From an uncultured Oscillospiraceae bacterium (GTDB taxonomy: Bacteria; Bacillota; Clostridia; Oscillospirales; Oscillospiraceae): a DNA stretch of 32,220 bases. The position numbers and the translations under genes were made by a program. The notes under the pieces are model-generated. The model did not search any database. It saw only the letters and a list, made by a program, of their open reading frames with translations, and had not been told where the DNA came from. The stretch spans positions 1 to 32,220 of the forward strand of contig CATABD010000028.1 in the NCBI GenBank assembly GCA_949494735.1, read 5' to 3'. Every line of letters begins with the position of its first letter. Positions within the stretch are counted from its first letter, which is position 1. This document shows, piece by piece, positions 14,019-22,194 of the stretch.

Positions 14019-14282
14019 ATGCCGAGCATTCGCTCCAGTGCGGATTTGAGAAATCAGTACAATGAAATATCTACCTTTTGCCATGAATACGATGAGCCTG
14101 TGTTCATCACAAAAAACGGTAAGGGCGACCTGGCTGTGATGAGCATCGAGGCATATGAGAAACTGATGGGCCGTTTTGAACTTTACGGTTTGCTCCAGGA
14201 GGGCTTGGACGATGTGGCCGAAGGCCGAACTCGGCCGCTTTCCGAGGCCATTGGCCAGCTCAGGAGGCGTCGGAACGGATGA
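14019..14282 (+). CDS. Phd/YefM-family antitoxin
   Basis: 87 residues. The N-terminal SIRSSADLRNQYNEISTFCH and then EPVFITKNGKGDLAVMSIEA are the Phd/YefM DNA-binding fold; the C-terminal ~30 residues (LLQEGLDDVAEGRTRPLSEA) form the toxin-neutralising helix. It overlaps the toxin start by 4 bases (ATGA). The strong promoter and palindrome upstream fit autoregulation. It should bind the co-encoded toxin and stabilise the element by post-segregational killing. Confidence 0.92.
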   Translation: MPSIRSSADLRNQYNEISTFCHEYDEPVFITKNGKGDLAVMSIEAYEKLMGRFELYGLLQEGLDDVAEGRTRPLSEAIGQLRRRRNG

Positions 14283-14614
14283 CCACCTATCAGGTTCACA
14301 TCACCCGTAGGGCGGAACGGGACTTAGCCCGTGCACAGGACTATATCGAGTTTTCCCTTAAAAATCCCCAGGCTGCAGATGACCTGCTGGATGAAGCGGA
14401 GCGCGAGCTTTCCAGCCTAAAACAAATGCCGGAGCGTTTTGCCATTGTGGATGATAATCTTTTGGCCTCTTGGGGGATCCGCTTTGTCCAAATCAAAAAA
14501 TATCTGGCTTTCTATGTCATAGCTGAAGAAACCTGGACGGTTCACATTGTCCGCTTCCTTTATGGGAAAAGCGATTGGCGATCCATTTTGCGTCAGGGAC
14601 TTTCAGCGGAATAA
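14279..14614 (+). CDS. RelE/ParE-family toxin
   Basis: 111 residues with the RelE/ParE layout: YQVHITRRAERDLARAQDYI helix pair, DLLDEAERELSSLKQMPERF, then the beta core WGIRFVQIKKYLAFYVI and HIVRFLYGKSDW at the end. Whether it cleaves mRNA at the ribosome (RelE) or poisons gyrase (ParE) cannot be told from sequence. It is translationally coupled to the antitoxin and followed by a perfect hairpin. Confidence 0.9.
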   Translation: MTTYQVHITRRAERDLARAQDYIEFSLKNPQAADDLLDEAERELSSLKQMPERFAIVDDNLLASWGIRFVQIKKYLAFYVIAEETWTVHIVRFLYGKSDWRSILRQGLSAE

Positions 14615-14623
14615 AAGCGGTTC

Positions 14624-14655
14624 ACTCCCGCCGGGATCACCTTCCCGGCGGGAGT
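14624..14655. terminator. Terminator shared by toxin gene and VirD4 gene
   Basis: Perfect 12-bp inverted repeat ACTCCCGCCGGG / CCCGGCGGGAGT with an 8-base loop and a short T-rich tail (plus strand). It lies 9 bases after the toxin stop and overlaps the 3' end and stop codon (14637) of the convergent VirD4 gene, so it could end both transcripts. Confidence 0.75.
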
Positions 14656-16712
14656 TCTTCATCCTCATCCGCACAGCCCACCACGCCGTCAGGCCCCAGC
14701 TCCACCATGCCCAGGCCCTGGCCGGTGAGCTGGTATTCCAGGCCCTGAGCCGGGTTTGGCTCATCGTCAGAATCCGGCTGCTTTGGCGGCGCAGGCGGTT
14801 CCTGCTCGGGTACATCCGGCGGGGCCACTTTTTTTGCCGCCTGCGCCTTTTTCCGCTCCTCCTTCAGCCTCCATTCCGGCGTGTAGTCCGCCACCCGGCA
14901 GGACTTTAGCGCGTCATACCCCGGCAGCTCCTCCGGCGTCAGTTTGTAGAGCAGCGCCGGCTTCCTACCCTGAAACAGTGCGATGCACTGGCAGCGGTCC
15001 AGGCGCAGGATCTCATCCGGCTGCATCAGCTCCCGTTGGCTGCTGCTGCGGGTTTGGGAGTAGGGCCGTGTGTTGCCGTAGACGAAGCCATAGAGCGGCG
15101 GCTGGGGCTTGGACTGGCTGGTGAGGGAAATGGTCACCTTGCCGCACTTCTTGGAGATGTAGTCCGCTGAGGTCCAGTCGTTGCAGCCCATGTAGAGCGT
15201 CTGATCGAAGGTGGCCAGCTGGTTCTCCCACTCCTTGCCGGGGTACTTTTCCTGCCACTGGGACAGGCTCTGCACCACCACCTGGCAGCTCATGTTGAAG
15301 CCCCGGATGCTGTTGAGGGCATCGGCGATGCCGTCCATGTAGCCGATGTTGCAGTATTCGTCCAAACAGAAGTTCACCAGCACCGGCAGGCGGCCACCCT
15401 TCCCCTCCAGCCGGGCGTAGTCGGACAGCCGGGGCAGGGCCAGGGAGAAGAACAGCGAGCTGAGGAAGCGGTAGGCGCTGTCCTGGGCGGAGATGATGAC
15501 GAAGTAGGCGCAGGGCTTCTGCCCCGGCAGCAGCAGGTCTACGTCGTGGTTGCGGGTGATGGCGTCCACCAGCTTGTTCTGGAAGATGGCCAGCCGGTTG
15601 CCCAGACCGATGGCAATGCTGCCCCACAGGTTTTCCTTGGCCTTCAAAAACAGACCGTGGTGGCCTTTGGCCGGGTGGTCCGGGGGGAGCTGGGCCAGGG
15701 TGCGGTTGATGTCCTGGATGCTCTGATGGGCCAGCAGCTGGTACACGTCCCCCAGACCACGCTTTTCGATGGGGAGCAGCTTGCCGCTGCCGTCCTTCAG
15801 GTTCACCACGTAGTGGATCAGCGCCATGAGCAGATTCAGCTCCGCGCGGCTCCAGAAGTCATCCGCCTCGTGGGCCCCGGAGGTGTTCTGGATGATGGTG
15901 TTGGCCACGGTCTGGGCCAGCTGAGGCTCCTTGTCCAGCCCATACAGGCAGTTCCAGCCGTCCGAGTGGGCCATGTCCAGGAAATTCACCGCCTTGACAT
16001 AGTGGCCGTGTTCTTTGAAATAGGGGGACAGCTTTTCAAAGAGCTCCCCCTTTGGATCTGTTATGTAAACTGATTCCCCCCGCTGGGCACATCCCATCAA
16101 AAACGGGATGATGAAGCCCCGGGATTTGCCGCTGCCGGGAGCGCCGATGCACAGCAGATTATTGTTGTCCCCGGGCACCATGCGGTGGGCGGCGTACAGG
16201 GCGTACTTGTCCGAGTCTTTCTCCTGCCGTTTGTACTTGCCCAGCATCATGCCCTTCACCTCGGACACGCTGCCCACCTCCAGAAACTCCCCCATCTCCT
16301 TCCGGGTGAGGAACCCGGAGGAGCCGTGGGTGCCGTCGGGCAGGATGTCGAAGCCCCGGCTGTCCCGGGTGGCCTTGCAGCCGGAGAACCATTTGTAACC
16401 CGTCCCGGTGAACAGGCACACCAGCAGAGCAATCACCGCCGTAGTCCCCAGGCCGAAAGGGGTAAACAGCACAAACCAGTTGCGGAAAGGGTTGAACACC
16501 CAGATGCTCTCCACCACCTCCTCGCCGGCCTTGTGGAAGGTGGCGGCAGTGCCCAACCGGATGGAGTTGAGCACCATCCCATAGAGATACCAGCCCGCCA
16601 GCACCAGGGCAGCGTAGAGAGGCAGCCTCTTTTTGTGCCGCTCGTACCAGGGGCCAATTATGGGTTCAAGGCGATCTTCCAGCTTTTCGATGAGCTTGGA
16701 TAAGCGGGGCAT
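14637..16712 (-). CDS. VirD4/TraG-type conjugative coupling ATPase
   Basis: 691 residues from the ATG at 16712, with AAAGGAG 9 bases upstream; an ATG at 16721 is too close to that site. Two N-terminal membrane helices (about 30-50 and 82-103), Walker A GAPGSGKS (about 190-197), ITDPKGELFEKLS, Walker B LVNFCLDEYCNIG and an SLSQWQEKYP stretch mark the type IV coupling protein, which recruits the relaxase-DNA complex to the secretion channel. The last ~80 residues are Pro/Glu/Asp-rich and disordered. The start overlaps the 3' end of the preceding winged-helix gene by 47 bases. Relaxase is not in the window, so the partner lies elsewhere on the element. Confidence 0.95.
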   Translation of the reverse strand: MPRLSKLIEKLEDRLEPIIGPWYERHKKRLPLYAALVLAGWYLYGMVLNSIRLGTAATFHKAGEEVVESIWVFNPFRNWFVLFTPFGLGTTAVIALLVCLFTGTGYKWFSGCKATRDSRGFDILPDGTHGSSGFLTRKEMGEFLEVGSVSEVKGMMLGKYKRQEKDSDKYALYAAHRMVPGDNNNLLCIGAPGSGKSRGFIIPFLMGCAQRGESVYITDPKGELFEKLSPYFKEHGHYVKAVNFLDMAHSDGWNCLYGLDKEPQLAQTVANTIIQNTSGAHEADDFWSRAELNLLMALIHYVVNLKDGSGKLLPIEKRGLGDVYQLLAHQSIQDINRTLAQLPPDHPAKGHHGLFLKAKENLWGSIAIGLGNRLAIFQNKLVDAITRNHDVDLLLPGQKPCAYFVIISAQDSAYRFLSSLFFSLALPRLSDYARLEGKGGRLPVLVNFCLDEYCNIGYMDGIADALNSIRGFNMSCQVVVQSLSQWQEKYPGKEWENQLATFDQTLYMGCNDWTSADYISKKCGKVTISLTSQSKPQPPLYGFVYGNTRPYSQTRSSSQRELMQPDEILRLDRCQCIALFQGRKPALLYKLTPEELPGYDALKSCRVADYTPEWRLKEERKKAQAAKKVAPPDVPEQEPPAPPKQPDSDDEPNPAQGLEYQLTGQGLGMVELGPDGVVGCADEDEELPPGR

Positions 16713-17787
16713 CCGCCACATCTCCTTTCGAGGTCGTGAATTGGGTGCGCGGGGGCACATAGGGCACGGGTTTTCTGCCGGTGACGGCGGAGATCGCCTC
16801 GGCGGTGAGCACAAATACCCGCGCCAGATTTTTGTCCCGGCAGCGGGGGAACAGCACCTGCTCCGCCTGCCCCTCCAAGGCGGCCATGGCAATCTGGGGG
16901 AAGCCCCGGCTTCTGGCTGCGCGGATGGCGGCGTTGATTCGGCGCAGATCCATATCCGCCGCCATGAGGAAGGGCACGCCTTGGAACATGGCGTCCCACT
17001 CGGGTACGTCGTCGGGGGGCGGGTGGTACTGGCCTTTCAGCGCCGCCTTGGTCAGCCGCGTTCGGTAGTCCGGCGCGGCCATGATCTGGAACTGCACCGC
17101 CCCGGTACTGTCGCAGGACAGCAGGTGGACGGGGAGTTGGAGGCAGCGGTACGCACCGCCGTAGGTGAGCAGCTTGGTATCCTTCCGATCCATGGGGCGC
17201 TCCAGCTCAGTGAGTACGCTTTGATAGCTGGCCCCAGCGAAGATGAACGCCCGTCCCACGTCCCGGAACCGGGCGGTCTGATTAGAGAAGGCCGCCAACT
17301 CATCCATCAGCGCCACCTTACCGATGCCGGGGCAGACGTAGTGCATGGCGTAGAGGCTGCTCCCCAGGCGGGCCAGGGCGGCCACCCGGGCGCTGCCCCA
17401 GGGATTGGAGCCCTTACTTCGGGCAATGGAGGGAAGAAACAGGGCCGCGGGGCCGTCCAACTCCTCCGGCCCGAAGGTGAAGGGGGTGGCCCCGCCGTGG
17501 TAGGCGGTCACCACCAGCCGGGAAACCCGGACGCGGCGCTCAATCAGCGGCGAGTGGTAGGCCCGGGTGGTCTGGGGTACCGCGCCGTCCAGCAGATGCT
17601 CCAGAAGGAGCTGCCCCTTGCTGGTGAGCAGCAGCGCCCCGCTCTTTTCGTGCCGCCGAATGAGGCCCATGCCCATGAGGTTTTTCCGATCCCCCTCCGG
17701 GGCGATTCCCCTCAAGTCCCTGGGCTGAATGAACTGGCACCAGCACAGCAGCTTCAAAATATCAACGTCCCGATGGCTGAAAATCAC
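16666..17787 (-). CDS. Winged-helix (replication-relaxation-like) protein
   Basis: 373 residues from a GTG at 17787 that lies 10 bases after GGAGGGAGG; the frame is open to 17853 but the earlier ATG at 17808 has a poor ribosome site. The N-terminus (IFSHRDVDILKLLCWCQFIQ, then PRDLRGIA and GLIRRHEKSGALLLTSKGQ) is a winged helix typical of replication-relaxation-type (PF13814) or MobC-like accessory proteins. The remainder is an alpha/beta domain (VVTAYHGGATPFTFG; KVALMDELAAF; GRAFIFAGASYQSVL) not recognised. It lies immediately upstream of VirD4 and next to the inverted-repeat region, a good position for an oriT-binding accessory factor; that role is inferred. Confidence 0.65.
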   Translation of the reverse strand: MIFSHRDVDILKLLCWCQFIQPRDLRGIAPEGDRKNLMGMGLIRRHEKSGALLLTSKGQLLLEHLLDGAVPQTTRAYHSPLIERRVRVSRLVVTAYHGGATPFTFGPEELDGPAALFLPSIARSKGSNPWGSARVAALARLGSSLYAMHYVCPGIGKVALMDELAAFSNQTARFRDVGRAFIFAGASYQSVLTELERPMDRKDTKLLTYGGAYRCLQLPVHLLSCDSTGAVQFQIMAAPDYRTRLTKAALKGQYHPPPDDVPEWDAMFQGVPFLMAADMDLRRINAAIRAARSRGFPQIAMAALEGQAEQVLFPRCRDKNLARVFVLTAEAISAVTGRKPVPYVPPRTQFTTSKGDVADAPLIQAHRKAGRSP

Positions 17788-17818
17788 GCATACCGAACCT
17801 CCCTCCATATTCCTGCGC

Positions 17819-17868
17819 GCGCCGAAAACGCCCTTGCGCCGGTGCCGGCGCAAGAACTTTTTCGGCGC
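17819..17868. repeat. Nested perfect inverted repeats (IR1)
   Basis: Outer arms GCGCCGAAAA (17819-17828) and TTTTCGGCGC (17859-17868) enclose inner arms CTTGCGCCGG (17833-17842) and CCGGCGCAAG (17845-17854). The motif GCCGAAAACG recurs at 18022-18031. The region lies in the 296-base gap between the winged-helix and unknown 225-residue genes and has no ORF of note. Confidence 0.85.
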
Positions 17869-17881
17869 TTTTCCAAGCCCC

Positions 17882-17913
17882 CTATGGGGAGCTGATCTGA
17901 TGGCTCCCCATAG
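17882..17913. repeat. Perfect inverted repeat (IR2)
   Basis: CTATGGGGAGC (17882-17892), loop of 10, GCTCCCCATAG (17903-17913). An alternative AGCTGA/TCAGCT pairing on the plus strand is followed by six T, so the segment could fold in two ways. Confidence 0.85.
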
Positions 17914-17986
17914 AAGTCAGCTTTTTTCACGTCCCGCGTTTTTGCCGCCGCCCTGAAAGTCTTTGTTTTCAGCGGCTTGGAGCGGC

Positions 17987-18063
17987 GGACACCCATCAGA
18001 TTTGCGATAGCCCGCCAACTGGCCGAAAACGGCCCGAGCCAAACCAAAACCTGATGGGTGTCC
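17987..18063. repeat. Long-spaced perfect inverted repeat (IR3)
   Basis: GGACACCCATCAG (17987-17999) and CTGATGGGTGTCC (18051-18063), 13-base perfect arms 51 bases apart, with an internal GGCCG-AAAA-CGGCC hairpin (18021-18034). Together with IR1 and IR2 this makes a structured intergenic region next to the VirD4 module. Confidence 0.88.
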
Positions 18064-18083
18064 CGGTCACTTTTTAGGGCAAT

Positions 18084-18761
18084 TCAGCTCCAGCCTCCAT
18101 TGTAAAAATGCTTCACCTCATAGTCCCCAGAATGGAACGCGAAGAAGTCCGCCGCGTCGGAAAGGTCCAGCAAAGTGATATGGCATACGTCCAGCTCGCT
18201 CCGCCCGGACAGCAGCGTCAGGCCCAGGGTGTGCTGGTCGTCGTCCGGGATGAGCCTGCCCTTGATGGCGTTGCTCACCGCCTTCCACCCCTTGTTGTCC
18301 TGATCGAAAATGTGGCGGCCCTTGCTCCCGGTGTGCTCGTCGATCACCAGCAGCGCCCGGTTGAAAAAAGGCAGCTTGCACCCCTGCGCCTCGTACTCAT
18401 CCAGCAATCGGCGGATGGTGTCGCTGAACCACTCCGGGGGCTGGAACCGGCAGTGGGGCAGCAGGGTGTTCAGCGTGATATGGAGCCAGTTATACCCCAG
18501 CAGCTCCACCGACCCGGCAATCTCCAAGGGCGGGAGGACGGGCCGGGAGCCGTAGCCCCCGGTGCCGGTGCTGTACCGCTCGCACAGCTTGCGCACCTCC
18601 AGGGCTGCGCTCTCAAACTGCGCCGCCGTCTGCTCCAACGCCTTTTGCAGCTTGTCCGGATCGGGCGTCCCGCCATCCGCCAGCGCGGCCAGTACCCCGG
18701 TCTGACAGAAGGCGTTGTTGGCCAGCTTTTGAAGGCGGGCGGCGTCCTGTCGGAAGCTCAT
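18084..18761 (-). CDS. Unknown conjugation-region protein
   Basis: 225 residues from the ATG at 18761, overlapping the VirB4 stop (ATGA) with GGAGG upstream. The N-terminal ~75 residues are a long helical region (MSFRQDAARLQKLANNAFCQ and onward); the middle contains LLGYNWLHITLNTLLPHCRF and the C-terminal half an alpha/beta domain with RALLVIDEHTGSKGRHIFD and an LDLSDAADFFAFHSGDYEV end. There is no signal peptide. It resembles, from memory, proteins called DUF6100 in Clostridia ICEs, but I am not certain. The tight coupling to VirB4 points to a role in transfer. Confidence 0.7.
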   Translation of the reverse strand: MSFRQDAARLQKLANNAFCQTGVLAALADGGTPDPDKLQKALEQTAAQFESAALEVRKLCERYSTGTGGYGSRPVLPPLEIAGSVELLGYNWLHITLNTLLPHCRFQPPEWFSDTIRRLLDEYEAQGCKLPFFNRALLVIDEHTGSKGRHIFDQDNKGWKAVSNAIKGRLIPDDDQHTLGLTLLSGRSELDVCHITLLDLSDAADFFAFHSGDYEVKHFYNGGWS

Positions 18762-20716
18762 CTGCCGCCCTCCTTCCGCCGGGTGCGCAGGTCGGTGGGG
18801 GAGGTGGTGATGGCGTCGTACTCCTTCTGGGTGGCGTGGAACTGCACCGGCACATGGTTGTAGCCGATGCACAGCAGGCCCTCCCCCCGGCGGAACCGGG
18901 TGATCTGCCGCACCTCATCCTCAGAGAGGTTCAGCACATTTTGAATCAGCCGGGCCTCCTGTTCCTCCATCTGCATCACCAGCTTGATCCGGCTGGAATC
19001 CAAAATGCCCTTGCCGTACTTGCCGCCGTCCAAAGAAAACAGATCCTGCATCCCCTGGGTGGAGGTGATGGCGATGCCGCCCAGGCCCCGGATGGTCTTC
19101 ACCATCTCCTGGACGAAGCCCGCCGCCAAAGGGTTGGAGTTGGCCCCCACCAGGGACCACAGCTCATCGGCAAGTAAGGCGGACAGGTCGCTGCCCGCGT
19201 CCATGATCAGGTCGTTGGCGATGTCAGTGGCCCAGAAGATACCGGGGAGCAGCAGGTCGTCCGGCATCCCGGAGGTGTCCAGCACGATGTACTTGTTGTT
19301 CAGGTCAATGTGGTTACGCCGGCCCATGGCGGAGGCGGAGCCGGTGACATACCGGGCCAGCACCACCGCCAGGTGCTTGGTGTCCGGGTTCTGGGAGAGT
19401 ACGTCGTACCAATCCGGCAGAATCGGCATTTCCACGAAGTTCCCCTCCCCGTCGGTGACGGAGGAATTGTCGAAGGTGATGCCGTACCGCCGGTAGCACT
19501 CCACCAGGGAGGAATCCAGATGGTTCTTGTCCTCATCGGACAGATCCCGCTTTTGCAGGGAGTACCAGATGATGAGCCGGGAGATCTTATCGGCCAGCAC
19601 CGAGTCGTCCCGGGCGGCCATGTCCCGCAGGCCGGCGTAGCTGTCCAGGGACCGGCGCCGGATGGCCATGATGTTGGGGCAGTCCTTGGAGGAGGGGGAC
19701 AGGCGCAGGTACAGCCCGCCCAGCAGCTCGCACAGGGGGCGGAACTCGTGGCCCTTCTTGGGCACGATGAAGATCACCCGCCGCCCCTGCTGCCGCAGCC
19801 GCCCGCCCAGGCATTGCAGGGTGAGCGTCTTGCCCACGCCGGAGGACCCGCCGATCCAGCAGTTGCCGTTGGTATATTTGTAGTCATCGTAGGGGTCCAG
19901 AAACACCGGGGAGCGGTTGTAGAGGTTCAGCCCCAGGAAGATGCCGTTGCGGTCGCTGAGCTCGTAGGAGGCAAAGGGAAAAGCCGCCGCCACGCCGGAG
20001 GTAAGGGCATTGCGCCGGGATTTGCGCTCCACGTCCGCGTCCAGGGCCAGCAAAGGCAGGGCCGAGAGAAACGCCTGCTCGTTTTTGTAGTCGCAGCGGC
20101 GGGCGATCATGTCAATGGATACGCACAGCTTTTCCACCGCCGTCACCCGCTGTTCTAACGTCTCCGGGTCGTCCGCCGTCACCTCCACCAGCGTGTGCAT
20201 ATAGTAGAAGTCCTCGTTTTGCCGGTTCATGGCGTCCTTCAAATACAGCCCGGAATTGATCGCGCTGTCCAACTCCTCATAGTCCTGGCGGGTGTCCCCC
20301 ACGTCCCGCATCCGGGAGCGGTTCACCATGGTGGTCTGGGAGATTTTGGACAAGATCTTATCCTTGCTCTGGCGCTTGACCGTGAAGCTGAGGCTGACGC
20401 CCTCTCCGGCCTCAACCAGCGGGGCCAGCCAGCAGGAGCCCACGGTGGTGGAGTAGCCGTACCCCGCCACATAGAGGTAGGCGTGGTACACCCCGTCCAC
20501 CAGGATATAGTCCCGGCTCTTGGTGTCGATGGCGGTGGGGGACAGGATGTCCAGGATGGTGGTGGAACCCGCCTCCAGCTCGGACAGGTCGGTTTTCTCC
20601 TCGCCGAATATCAGGCGTTTCAGGGAGAACTTTTCCTGGCCCTCCGCCTTTTTCAGCGGAGGCTTTTTGCTGGCAGCGGTTTTGGCCCCGCCCCTGGCCG
20701 TTTTTTTCTTCTGCAT
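18758..20716 (-). CDS. VirB4/TraE-type conjugation ATPase
   Basis: 652 residues from the ATG at 20716 (GAGGAG 8 bases upstream; a GTG at 20725 overlaps the upstream gene). N-terminal ~270 residues follow the VirB4 pattern; Walker A WIGGSSGVGKT (about 287-297) and Walker B ALLADELWSLV are present, as is ITSTQGMQDLF in the C-terminal RecA-like half. VirB4 powers assembly and DNA/protein transport of the type IV channel on the membrane's inner face. The first ~40 residues are Lys/Ala-rich. It is directly preceded by a gene with an extra N-domain-like protein, so the VirB4 function may be split. Confidence 0.93.
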   Translation of the reverse strand: MQKKKTARGGAKTAASKKPPLKKAEGQEKFSLKRLIFGEEKTDLSELEAGSTTILDILSPTAIDTKSRDYILVDGVYHAYLYVAGYGYSTTVGSCWLAPLVEAGEGVSLSFTVKRQSKDKILSKISQTTMVNRSRMRDVGDTRQDYEELDSAINSGLYLKDAMNRQNEDFYYMHTLVEVTADDPETLEQRVTAVEKLCVSIDMIARRCDYKNEQAFLSALPLLALDADVERKSRRNALTSGVAAAFPFASYELSDRNGIFLGLNLYNRSPVFLDPYDDYKYTNGNCWIGGSSGVGKTLTLQCLGGRLRQQGRRVIFIVPKKGHEFRPLCELLGGLYLRLSPSSKDCPNIMAIRRRSLDSYAGLRDMAARDDSVLADKISRLIIWYSLQKRDLSDEDKNHLDSSLVECYRRYGITFDNSSVTDGEGNFVEMPILPDWYDVLSQNPDTKHLAVVLARYVTGSASAMGRRNHIDLNNKYIVLDTSGMPDDLLLPGIFWATDIANDLIMDAGSDLSALLADELWSLVGANSNPLAAGFVQEMVKTIRGLGGIAITSTQGMQDLFSLDGGKYGKGILDSSRIKLVMQMEEQEARLIQNVLNLSEDEVRQITRFRRGEGLLCIGYNHVPVQFHATQKEYDAITTSPTDLRTRRKEGGR

Positions 20717-20721
20717 ATGCC

Positions 20722-21393
20722 TCACTCCTCAAACACGCCGTGGACGGCGGTGGTCATGTCGAATACCCCCTCCGGCAGCTGTACCCGGCGGGAGGTCCGC
20801 TTGTTGATGATTTCGTACAGCAGCTTCAAAATGAAGTCGTCGGCAAAGCTGGGCTCCAGCACCTCCAGCTCACAGCCGTCCAGATACCGCCGGGCGGTGT
20901 CCGCCTCCTCGTTGAGCCGCTGGACGATGGCGGCGGCGGTGCGGCCTTTGGCGTGCATCCGGCTCTCGTACTGGAAGATGAGGAAGAAGCGGTGCCGCAG
21001 GGCGTCGCTGGCCACCCCCTGGCCAATCTCTTTGATGTTGTCCTCGATCATCTCCCGGCAGGACTGGTTTGGCTCATGGGCGGCGAACTCCTTCATCCGC
21101 TCCACGTAGTCCGCCGTGTCGGCGGGCAGGGTGCGGGTCTGAATCTGCAAATCGTCCGGCGCGATCTTCAGCCACGCGGCGTAGCTGGAGATGATGTTCT
21201 CCCGGTCGTTGGGGGATTTCAGGTAGATGTTCACCGGCAGCACCTCCAGGATCTTCACGAAGCGGCCGTCCTTGGTAACCACCACGCCGCCCACGATGTT
21301 CTTGATAGGAAGCCATGCCTGGATGCTGTCCCGGAAAGGTTCGGCGGCGGGAGCTTTTGCCCCGCCGCCGAACAGCAGTTGTTTCAAATCCAT
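20722..21393 (-). CDS. VirB4/TraC N-terminal-domain-like protein
   Basis: 223 residues. IQAWLPIKNIVGGVVVTKDG, then RFVKILEVLPVNIYL and later LIFQYESRMHAKGRTAAAIV resemble the N-terminal, non-ATPase domain of VirB4/TraC proteins; no Walker motifs are present. It precedes the full VirB4 gene by 5 bases and follows PrgI, the order of Gram-positive ICEs in which this domain is a separate protein. GGAGG lies about 13 bases upstream of the ATG, long spacing. It probably docks at the base of the channel with VirB4. The similarity is by pattern only. Confidence 0.7.
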   Translation of the reverse strand: MDLKQLLFGGGAKAPAAEPFRDSIQAWLPIKNIVGGVVVTKDGRFVKILEVLPVNIYLKSPNDRENIISSYAAWLKIAPDDLQIQTRTLPADTADYVERMKEFAAHEPNQSCREMIEDNIKEIGQGVASDALRHRFFLIFQYESRMHAKGRTAAAIVQRLNEEADTARRYLDGCELEVLEPSFADDFILKLLYEIINKRTSRRVQLPEGVFDMTTAVHGVFEE

Positions 21394-21396
21394 GGT

Positions 21397-21696
21397 TCAG
21401 TTTTTTCCTCCTCTGTAAGTCATAAGACGGCGCTTGTTCCGCCAGCGCCACCAGGCGGTGATCCAGCGGGTGAGGCTGTCGTCCCGAACGCCGATGAGCC
21501 CGAAGCCCCCCAGGGGGACTACGATGATGAGCGTCACCGTGATCTTGGCGGTCAGCTCCAAAGGCAGCAGCACCAGGCAGAAGTACAGCACGGGCAGCAC
21601 CAGGATCACGGCCTCCACAAGATTGCGAAGCTCGAACATCCCCATCACCCGGCCCGCGTCGGTGAAGTTGGCGGGGATGTGGTAGGTCTCATTCAT
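21397..21696 (-). CDS. prgI: PrgI-family membrane protein
   Basis: 99 residues. YHIPANFTDAGRVMGMF at the start, then two adjacent membrane helices (about 27-45 and 48-70) and a basic cytoplasmic end RWITAWWRWRNKRRL: the PrgI layout (PF12666), a small inner-membrane channel subunit seen beside VirB4 in Gram-positive conjugation systems. GGAGG is 9 bases upstream; it overlaps the HTH gene by 8 bases. Confidence 0.88.
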   Translation of the reverse strand: MNETYHIPANFTDAGRVMGMFELRNLVEAVILVLPVLYFCLVLLPLELTAKITVTLIIVVPLGGFGLIGVRDDSLTRWITAWWRWRNKRRLMTYRGGKN

Positions 21697-21949
21697 CGCC
21701 GTTCACCTCCAGCAGACGGCCCCGGCAGCGCCGGAGATCCCGGTTCATATCCCGGATGACGGCGGCACGCCGGAGGATCGCCTGTTCCACCGCATCGGCC
21801 AGCTGTATCTCCAGGCGGGGCGTGGCCGCGATCTGCCCCAGCTCCGCCCGGCTGATGTACTGGTCGGACAGCCAGGACACCTCGGACAGCTCGGTGAGCT
21901 GGAGGCCATGGCGCAGCCGCAGCGCCCTCAAATTGGTTTCATGTTCCAT
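21689..21949 (-). CDS. Small Xre-like HTH protein
   Basis: 86 residues. LRALRLRHGLQLTELSEVSW followed by LSDQYISRAELGQI fits a Cro/C1-type helix-turn-helix; the remainder is a helical, Arg-rich tail (RDMNRDLRRCRGRLLEVNG). The start has GGAGG 7 bases upstream. It lies between the C39 peptidase and PrgI inside the transfer operon, an unusual place for a regulator; it could bind the operon or the element's oriT. Assigned by HTH pattern only. Confidence 0.7.
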   Translation of the reverse strand: MEHETNLRALRLRHGLQLTELSEVSWLSDQYISRAELGQIAATPRLEIQLADAVEQAILRRAAVIRDMNRDLRRCRGRLLEVNGDE

Positions 21950-21984
21950 GAAATTCCCTCCAAACAGTTGATTTCATCCGCCGC

Positions 21985-22092
21985 TTACCGCGAGAACACC
22001 CAGAAGGGCCCGCCCGCGCCCGCCCGGGATGCGGCCTCGTTGACGACGGTGCGAAGGGGCCACTCCTGGTTGCTCCGCTTTACGCTGGCGGG
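21985..22092 (-). CDS. C39-type peptidase gene, exon 2
   Basis: The 108 bases after the intron continue the peptidase frame exactly: Pro-Ala-Ser-Val-Lys-Arg-Ser, then NQEWPLRTVVNEAASRAGAG and GPFWVFSR, ending in TAA. Joined to the exon at 24578-25705 this gives a 411-residue protein. The in-frame join, the TAA and the RBS-bearing HTH gene 35 bases further on all support splicing. Confidence 0.85.
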   Translation of the reverse strand, partial: PASVKRSNQEWPLRTVVNEAASRAGAGGPFWVFSR

Positions 22093-22153
22093 GTAGAGTA
22101 GGGAAGCGCCGCCTTACCGCATTTCTGCGGCAGGTTTGCGCCACCCCCTCTCA

Positions 22154-22187
22154 GAACCGTGCTTACACCTCTCGATGTACACGGCTC
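22154..22187 (-). ncRNA. Group II intron domain V
   Basis: 34-base hairpin beginning GAGCCGTG and ending CACGGTTC with a central GAGAG-type loop, the universally conserved catalytic domain V, ending 60 bases before the 3' splice site. Domain VI follows (22093-22153). Confidence 0.88.
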
Positions 22188-22194
22188 GCCATCA

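Noticed and set aside
14019..14614. CRISPR or phage defence island reading of the accessory genes
   Set aside because: No repeat-spacer array and no Cas, restriction or abortive infection domain is visible; the TA pair is a plain YefM/RelE type.
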